From NCBI GenBank assembly GCA_026398285.1, contig JAPLTI010000127.1, positions 1 through 10,813 of the forward strand: a stretch of DNA of 10,813 nt, in the 5' to 3' direction. The notes below the pieces were generated by a model that was not told where the DNA came from, searched no databases, and saw only the letters and a list, made by a program, of their open reading frames with translations. Below are positions 6,405 to 10,813 of the stretch, one piece after another. The DNA is from Verrucomicrobiota bacterium (GTDB lineage: Bacteria > Verrucomicrobiota > Verrucomicrobiia > Chthoniobacterales > Terrimicrobiaceae). Position numbers and translations under genes: made by a program. The first letter of the stretch is position 1, and every line of letters starts with the position of its first letter.

Positions 6405-7364
6405 TTCCAAACCATGAACCAATCCACAAACAGCGTCAAATTCCTCGGAGTCGATGTCGCCAAAGACAGCCTCCAACTCTTCTGCAACGGCCTCAAAGTG
6501 CCCGCGCAAATCCAAAACACCCCGAAAGCCATCACAACTTGGCTCAAGGGTCTCCACCGCCTCCACTCCCAATTCCACATCGTGTGCGAATCCACAGGAG
6601 GCTACGAAAACACCCTCCTGCGCGCCTGCTGGAAAGCCGGTGTGCGCGTGACGCGACTCAACCCCGCCCGCGTCCGTGACTTCGCCCGTTGCCGCGGTCT
6701 CTTGGCCAAAACCGACGCCATTGATGCCAAAGCGATCTCCGAGTTCGCCAGCACCTTCCCGCCCGACCCCACGCCAGAGCCCAGCCCTCAGCAGGTGCTC
6801 CTAGCCGAATTGGTCGCCCGCCGCGAAGACCTTAAAACCCAACGCGCCGCAGAGTCCAACCGCTCCCGCGACATCCAGGACAAAGTCCTGCGCCGCATGC
6901 TCGAAAAACACCTCCGCTTCCTCGATGCCCAAATCAAACAGATCGACAAGCTCATCGAGGATACCATCAGCCAAGACCAAGCCATGCACCAAAAGCGCGA
7001 AATCCTGGTTCGCACCAAAGGAGTCGGTGCCACATCAGCCGCCATCCTCCTTTCCTGCCTGCCGGAATTGGGAACCATTTCCGGCGAGGCCATCTCCGCT
7101 CTCGCAGGAGTCGCCCCCTTCAACCGCGACAGCGGAACTCTTCGCGGCAAACGGTGCATCCGCGCCGGACGCGCCGTCGCCAGAAAAGCCCTCTACATGT
7201 GCGCCTTGGTTGGCAGCCGCGCCAATCCCATCCTCAAGGACTTCTACCAGCGCCTCATTTCCAAAGGCAAACCACCCAAAGTCGCCCTCACCGCCCTCAT
7301 GCGCAAACTCGTCGTCCACCTCAATTCCTCCCTCAAAATCCTCAACTCTCCCTCTCCGTGTTAA
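6393..7364 (+). CDS. IS110-family transposase (DEDD/serine bridge recombinase)
   Basis: This 323-residue recombinase has an N-terminal RuvC-like DEDD domain (about 15-160) with D21 in FLGVDVAKDS, E66 in CESTGGYE, and D108 and D111 in KTDAIDAKA. A coiled, charged linker (about 135-205) follows, then the C-terminal Tnp domain with TKGVGATSAAILL and catalytic S247 in APFNRDSGTLRGKR. All residues known to be needed in IS621 are present and the frame is intact, so the enzyme is probably active. It recombines donor and target DNA guided by the bridge RNA encoded just upstream. Two starts are possible: ATG 6393, which lies inside the predicted RNA, or ATG 6414 (MNQSTNSVKFLG), which lies just beyond it and fits the usual N-terminal length better. 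Confidence 0.92.
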   Translation: MSQTFQTMNQSTNSVKFLGVDVAKDSLQLFCNGLKVPAQIQNTPKAITTWLKGLHRLHSQFHIVCESTGGYENTLLRACWKAGVRVTRLNPARVRDFARCRGLLAKTDAIDAKAISEFASTFPPDPTPEPSPQQVLLAELVARREDLKTQRAAESNRSRDIQDKVLRRMLEKHLRFLDAQIKQIDKLIEDTISQDQAMHQKREILVRTKGVGATSAAILLSCLPELGTISGEAISALAGVAPFNRDSGTLRGKRCIRAGRAVARKALYMCALVGSRANPILKDFYQRLISKGKPPKVALTALMRKLVVHLNSSLKILNSPSPC

Positions 7365-7374
7365 GACAGTTGCT

Positions 7375-7393
7375 ACCTTGGCAAACGATCGCG
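7375..7393 (+). repeat. Right part of the IS-interrupted repeat D
   Basis: accttggcaaacgatcgcg is identical to 7758-7776, the continuation of repeat C. With 6057-6155 it restores a 118-base repeat identical to 7659-7776, which shows that the IS inserted cleanly into it. Confidence 0.85.
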
Positions 7394-7397
7394 TTGA

Positions 7398-7539
7398 CGC
7401 GCGGCAGCGCGATTCGCAACCTGGGAGGGTTCATCGTCCTCGCATGACCCAAACTTCAGCCGCGAAGCGGCGTCTTCATCATTCCCGGGTAGGGATCGCC
7501 AGGCCCTTGGTGTCCCAAATTTCAGCAGCGAAGCAGCGT
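7398..7539. repeat. REP-like palindromic repeat, copy B (two modules)
   Basis: Starts cgcgcggcagcgcgattcg (7398-7416), then ctgggagggt and cagccgcgaagcggcg (7457-7472). A second module starting gggatcgccaggcccttgg (7492) ends with a variant hairpin cagcagcgaagcagcg (7523-7538), where two changes appear on opposite arms of the stem (ccgc/gcgg to cagc/gcag). It has the same order as copy A at 4135-4272. Confidence 0.75.
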
Positions 7540-7554
7540 TTCTGCGGTGTCTTT

Positions 7555-7573
7555 CACAGTCGAGACGACTGTG
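7555..7573. repeat. 8-bp perfect hairpin between repeat copies
   Basis: cacagtcg (7555-7562) and cgactgtg (7566-7573) are perfect reverse complements around an aga loop. It lies between copies B and C and may be another module of the same family, or a relic terminator; no T tract follows directly. Confidence 0.45.
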
Positions 7574-7591
7574 CTCCCCTCTTTCGCCCAC

Positions 7592-7776
7592 CGCGCGGCA
7601 GCGCGATTCGTAACTTGGGAGGGTCCATCCTCCGGCATGACCCAAATTTCAGCCGTGAAGCGGCGTTTCTTCTGGATGCAATGGCGGCCTTGCCGCGTAA
7701 GTCGGACCCCGACGGCCTCCGGCTCGTAGCCTACGCCTCGGAGAGCGCGGCGTCCCTACCTTGGCAAACGATCGCG
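7592..7776. repeat. REP-like repeat, copy C, with an unoccupied IS110 target
   Basis: Contains the GC palindrome (7592-7610), the cagccgtgaagcggcg hairpin (7650-7665) and the 118-base segment (7659-7776) shared with copy D. The IS110 target gcgtccCTaccttgg is intact here (CT at 7756-7757). A further degenerate palindrome (accgcgcggtggcgcg, from 7779) follows, inside the end of the PEP-CTERM reading frame. Confidence 0.75.
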
Positions 7777-8430
7777 CTACCGCGCGGTGGCGCGAGTTGC
7801 GAATTCGGGAAGTTGACGCTCCGAAGATTTTCGTTTGGCTCGGCGGCGGAGGTATTGGATGACGATGCCGACGAGGAGGGCGACGGCGTAGAAGTAGGTT
7901 TCGGTTTCGGGGACGGCTATGATCTCGGTTCCGCCGCCTGTGAATCCTCGCTCAAATCCGCTTCCAATGGAGGTGGTGCCGGAGTCGCTATAGAAGCTGA
8001 TATTGGCGAGGTTGGAGGAAAGGGTGGAGTTGTTTGTAAAGACCAGGTTGCTGGAGTTCGGGTAAGTGCCGTAGTTTGTTCCGTGCTGGGTTTGTCCGCT
8101 CCAGTTCCAGATGGCCAAGTTGGCTCCGGCTGCCCAAGAAGCGATACTGCCAAAGCGGAGGGTGCCGACGAAGCCGGAGAAATCGAGGGTGGAGTTGGCG
8201 CTGAGAGTGAGCGCACCTACGGTTTCGTTGAAGTTTCCGCTCATGGCCATGCGACCGCCATTGAGATGGATGGCAGCGTCGTCGTTGACGGCGTTCTCTG
8301 CTGTGACCAAGAAGGAACCGCCGTTGTTCAGGACGACTTGGGAGGTGTTGGCGAGTGCGTTGGCTGTGGCGGCTTGGAGTGTGCCGCTGTTAATAGTGGT
8401 GGCTCCCGTGTAAGTGTTGTTTCCAGCGCC
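7777..8430 (-). pseudogene. C-terminal fragment of an autotransporter-repeat PEP-CTERM protein
   Basis: The recognisable sequence begins GAGNNTYTGATTINSGTLQ, one autotransporter-associated beta-strand repeat, and continues with Asn/Ser/Thr/Gly-rich beta-helix sequence. Near the end come the sorting motif VPETETY, a hydrophobic helix and RRRAKRK: a PEP-CTERM signal that exosortase systems use to anchor surface proteins. About 215 residues remain of a protein class often over 1000 residues; the signal peptide and passenger start are missing. The frame stays open on the 5' side to 8472 but that part is antisense to an M28 peptidase fragment and does not belong. The last residues after KRKSSE, up to TAG at 7777-7779, are encoded by repeat sequence, so the 3' end is also altered. 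Confidence 0.8.
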
Positions 8431-8640
8431 GCCCTCCCTGTCGTCATGCCCGAAATGCGCCTCTCCGACCACCTCTGCTACTGGGATGAGGGCTTCCCCG
8501 CCTTGATGCTCACCGATACCGCCCTATTCCGAAATCCGAACTACAACAAGCACACCGACACCGTGGACACGCTCGATTTCGAGTCTATGGCATCGATCAC
8601 CGAGAATCTGGTATCTGCTATCCAAAAGATACCTGTTTAG
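8431..8640 (+). pseudogene. C-terminal fragment of an M28-family metallopeptidase
   Basis: The last 64 residues (MPEMRLSDHLCYWDEGFP..., 8446-8637) match the end of M28 zinc aminopeptidase-type proteins: the RLSDHxxxWD motif, PALMLTDTALFRNPNYN and HTDTVDTLDFESM, whose His is a zinc ligand in the family. Everything N-terminal, including the other metal ligands, is absent. The frame is open leftwards for over 1.5 kb but only because it runs antisense through the PEP-CTERM fragment, through repeats and into an alternate frame of the IS110 transposase, so no functional start exists. Its left limit is the junction with the PEP-CTERM fragment near 8430-8440. Confidence 0.75.
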
Positions 8641-8667
8641 GTCTCAAGAGCCCTGTGCAAATAGCAA

Positions 8668-8897
8668 TTATTTTTCCTGCCACTCCATGCGGTATCGCCC
8701 AGAAGCAATACCTTGAGTTCCGCCTCGTTTCCGACTGGGCAGAATTTGGTAGATGACCTTTTTTTCGCCGGATTTAAGTGAAGTCACGCTTATGAATTGA
8801 GGTGAGCATTGCGCTTGGATTCAGTGATAGAGTCGCCCAAATGCACCAGGCACATGGAGGGGCTTGGTCCGCTGACGATGTGCCGAATGATTTCCAT
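8668..8897 (-). other. Possible remnant of small coding sequence downstream of rtcB
   Basis: Between the rtcB stop and the M28 fragment two short minus-strand frames follow each other. One runs ATG 8897 to TAA 8790 (35 residues, with LVHLGDSITES, reminiscent of a GDSL block). The other runs GTG 8787 to TAA 8668 (39 residues, with KVIYQILPSRKRGG and SGRYRMEWQEK). The second has coding-like composition. They may be one frameshifted gene or chance. I do not recognise a family. Confidence 0.2.
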
Positions 8898-8901
8898 CCA
8901 A

Positions 8902-10145
8902 TCAATCCTCCGGCCTTTCCCCGCTCGGGGCCATTTTCACGACCTTCGGGTCAAACCTAGCCAGAACCTGGACCAGATCGGCCTGCTCGGCCATGACAGT
9001 TGTAATGTCTTTGTAGCAGTCAGGCACTTCATCCAAACCGGCCGATAACAACATCACGCCACGCTCGCGCAGCGTCTCATTCGCATCTTTCCAGGATAAA
9101 GTCTCCGTTGCGCGTTTGCGGCTCATTCGCCTGCCAGCTCCATGCGATGCCGAGTCGAGCGAGTCCTTGTTCCCTTTTCCCCGGACGACAAAACCCGGAG
9201 CCGCCATCGAACCAGGAATAATACCGAGCACCCCTGTTGCTGCTGGCGTGGCTCCCTTGCGATGGACAATGACTTCCTTGTCGAAGTGCACTTCTTTCCA
9301 GGCGAAGTTGTGGTGATTCTCAATGTCGAGGATCACTTCTGCACCCAAGCTTTCCGCGATATGGCGATGAATCAGCGCGTGATTGGCAGCAGCGTAGTTG
9401 CCCATCAGTTCCATGGCTGCCCAGTATTCACGCCCCTCGTTGCTATCGAGGGAGAGCCATGCAAGGCGCGAGAGTTCTTTGGGAAGTTCCGGATGCAGCT
9501 TTGTCGCGAGCTTGCTGTAGTGGTCGCATACAGCGGCACCAGTGCCTCGGCTTCCGCTATGCGAAAGAAGCGCCACATAGGTTCCTGCGGCAAGACCGCT
9601 CGATTCGTCATCCATGGTCAGGAGCCCGAATTCGACAAAGTGGTTTCCACTCCCGCTCGTTCCAAGTTGCCCCCATGCCCGGTCCTTATTGGCAGCAGTA
9701 ATGGGACTGATGCCCCAATCCTCGTCCATCACATCGTGCTGCCGAGGTTGCTTGAAAAAGGCTCCCACTCCAAATTTCGACTCGTCCTCAATCGCCTTGG
9801 CGAGCCGTTCTCGATGATCGTCACACCTGCAACCGACACGGGCAGATTTGCAGCCAATTCGATCTGCCTCAAAGCCAGCGCATCGATGTCGCTCCCCCAG
9901 CGCTGCCATGGCGCGGGCGGCCTGTCGGCGCGGTAGAGGTCGGGCTGCAAAAGCGCCTGAGCAAATGATGCGCGAAGTGGGTCATCCACGAATGCCGCCG
10001 GGTTAGCGAGCACTATCGAAATCTCGCGGGACAACACGCTGGCATCCCCGTTTTGATCCAGAAAAGATTGGATAAATTTGAATACCTCACCCATGGGATT
10101 GCCTCGCGGCACACCTAGTATCTCGTAACATTTATATTTTCGCAT
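8902..10145 (-). pseudogene. rtcB: RtcB RNA ligase with internal deletion and frameshift
   Basis: RtcB joins 2',3'-cyclic phosphate and 5'-OH RNA ends using GTP and Mn2+. Here the N-terminus (ATG 10145) reads normally through LGVPRGNPM, QPDLYRADRPPAPW and ELAANLPVSVAGV (codon 108 ends at 9822). The expected continuation (MPDAHxGYGLPIGGV... to VDIxC, about 50-60 residues with the Asp/Cys metal ligands) is missing. The next RtcB sequence, HRERLAKAIEDESKFGVG, is in another frame and runs to the TGA at 8902. The later landmarks are present: VMDEDW, GSGNHFVEF, LSHSGSRG, IENHHNFAW and the catalytic-His region SHGAGRRMSR. A single deletion at about 9810-9822, not a multiple of three, explains it. 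The product cannot be active. An IS630 transposase gene starts 34 bases beyond its 5' end. Confidence 0.85.
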
Positions 10146-10178
10146 TGCAAATTTGGCCTAGCTGGATTTTTCTCCGGC

Positions 10179-10813
10179 ATGGCCAATCGATACAAAGTTA
10201 CTCTCACGCAATCGGAACGCACTGAACTCACGCAACTCACCCGCTGCGGGAAGACCCCTGCCGCGAAGTTTCTCCACGCTCGCGCCCTGCTCCTGTGCGA
10301 TGCGGGCGAGCACGGTGACCCTTGGAAAGTGGCCGATGTGGCAGCCGCTTTGGGGATCAGCTCCCGCACCGTAGAGCACCTCAAACAACGTTTTGTTGAA
10401 GAAGGATTGGAGGCGGCTCTGGTTCGCAAGCCGCCTTGCAAACCGCGGGATGTCACTTTCGACGGAACATTTGACGCTCGCCTTACCGCGCTGGCTTGCT
10501 CGCCGACCCCGGAGGGTTACCAACGCTGGACGGTGCGTCTCTTGGCCGACAAGCTCGTCGAACTCAAGGTCGTTGACACGGTATCGGTGATGACGGTGCA
10601 GCGCTCGCTAAAAAAAACGAGTTGCAGCCTCATTTGAGCAAATACTGGAAGATTCCACCCGATGGGGACGCAGCCTTTGTTGCCGCGATGGAAGATGTCT
10701 TGAATGTCTACCGGTTGCCCTATGATCCCCGCTTCCCTGTGGTCTGCATGGATGAGTCGAGCAAGCAGTTGATCGGCGAGGTGCATGCCCCCATTCCGAC
10801 CAAGCCCGGACAA
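10179..10813 (+). CDS. IS630-family transposase in two overlapping frames (right-truncated by window)
   Basis: Frame 1 (10179-10637, 152 residues) holds the N-terminal helix-turn-helix region (KVADVAAALGISSRTVEHLKQRF, about 50-72) and the HTH_32-like segment to TVQRSLKK. The frame then leaves homology and stops. From 10616 the -1 frame continues perfectly with NELQPHLSKYWKIPP, MEDVLNVYRLPYDP and VVCMDESSKQL, where the Asp is the first acidic residue of the DDE/D catalytic triad. The switch point is A8 (10610-10617). Either a programmed -1 shift makes the full transposase or a base was lost. The rest of the enzyme and the right terminal inverted repeat lie outside the window. The left end of the element must be between the rtcB start (10145) and 10179 or slightly further left; I cannot define it. 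Confidence 0.85.
10610..10618 (+). promoter_or_regulatory. A8 slippery tract in the IS630 transposase
   Basis: The zero-frame codons are cta-aaa-aaa-acg. A -1 slip on A-AAA-AAA (10610-10616) makes the next codon aac (10616-10618), giving K-K-N-E-L, the expected family sequence. An insertion of one A would give the same result. Confidence 0.5.

Larger units (their letters stand above)
6156..7374 (+). mobile_element. Complete IS110-family insertion sequence, about 1219 bp
   Basis: The ends are set by comparing the interrupted repeat D with the unsplit repeat C (7659-7776): left flank ...gcgtccCT, right flank CT-accttggcaaacg.... The dinucleotide CT occurs at both junctions (6154-6155 and 7373-7374), so the end can be placed before or after it. 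There are no terminal inverted repeats and no further target duplication, as expected for IS110. About 237 bp of non-coding DNA precedes the transposase and only 10 bp follow it, the arrangement of the IS110 subgroup that carries its guide RNA at the left end. Confidence 0.85.

Noticed and set aside
4135..7776. CRISPR array
   Set aside because: The repeats are palindromic, long, mosaic and irregularly spaced with no unique spacers of constant length and no cas genes.
6925..8640. 571-codon open frame on the plus strand
   Set aside because: It reads an alternate frame of the IS110 transposase, then repeats, then antisense of the PEP-CTERM fragment; only the last 64 or so codons (M28 fragment) look like protein. 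The openness is due to high GC and chance.
8790..8897. GDSL esterase fragment (LGDSITE)
   Set aside because: Only one short block resembles the family, within a 35-codon frame; too little to claim, so it is kept as part of an unidentified remnant.

Overview
The window looks like an accessory, decaying stretch of a chromosome from the Verrucomicrobiota or a close relative. The best lineage evidence is a fragment of an autotransporter-associated beta-strand-repeat protein ending in a PEP-CTERM sorting signal, a combination common in that phylum. Further support comes from the secreted hypothetical proteins and the IS110, IS630 and short palindromic repeats. This placement is an inference; no rRNA or marker gene is present.

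Region 1 (1-3784) is intact. A tightly packed minus-strand operon runs from 1801 to the left edge: two secreted proteins of unknown function (ATGA overlap), a two-ACT-domain protein, and the first codons of another gene. Divergent from it is a secreted SYLF-domain protein (1931-2470). This converges, across a C6/G8 hairpin, on a secreted PhoA-type alkaline phosphatase homologue whose three zinc histidines all appear to be replaced.

Region 2 (3785-5930) has a gene-poor spacer, a REP-like repeat, and a type IV AbiE toxin-antitoxin locus. The AbiEi-like antitoxin is intact. The AbiEii-like toxin is dead: it has an in-frame stop, a 1-base frameshift and a lost acidic residue in the catalytic motif. 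A 15-bp inverted repeat (14/15) just upstream of the antitoxin start is a probable autoregulatory operator.

Region 3 (6010-7800) is a mosaic of palindromic repeats, one copy of which is split by a complete IS110 element of about 1219 bp (6156-7374). An unsplit copy of the same repeat nearby lets the empty site be reconstructed to the base, giving a CT core at both ends. The 5' non-coding part of the element folds on paper into a bridge RNA: a 32-bp palindromic 5' hairpin, a target-binding loop whose guides match the actual flanking target, and a donor-binding loop whose guides match the element's own ends. This is the most interesting content of the window.

Region 4 (7777-10813) holds gene fragments: the C-terminus of the PEP-CTERM protein abutting, on the opposite strand, the C-terminus of an M28 peptidase; an unidentified small coding remnant; an rtcB pseudogene with an internal deletion that removes part of the metal site; and, running off the right edge, an IS630-family transposase split by an A8 tract (programmed -1 frameshift or indel).
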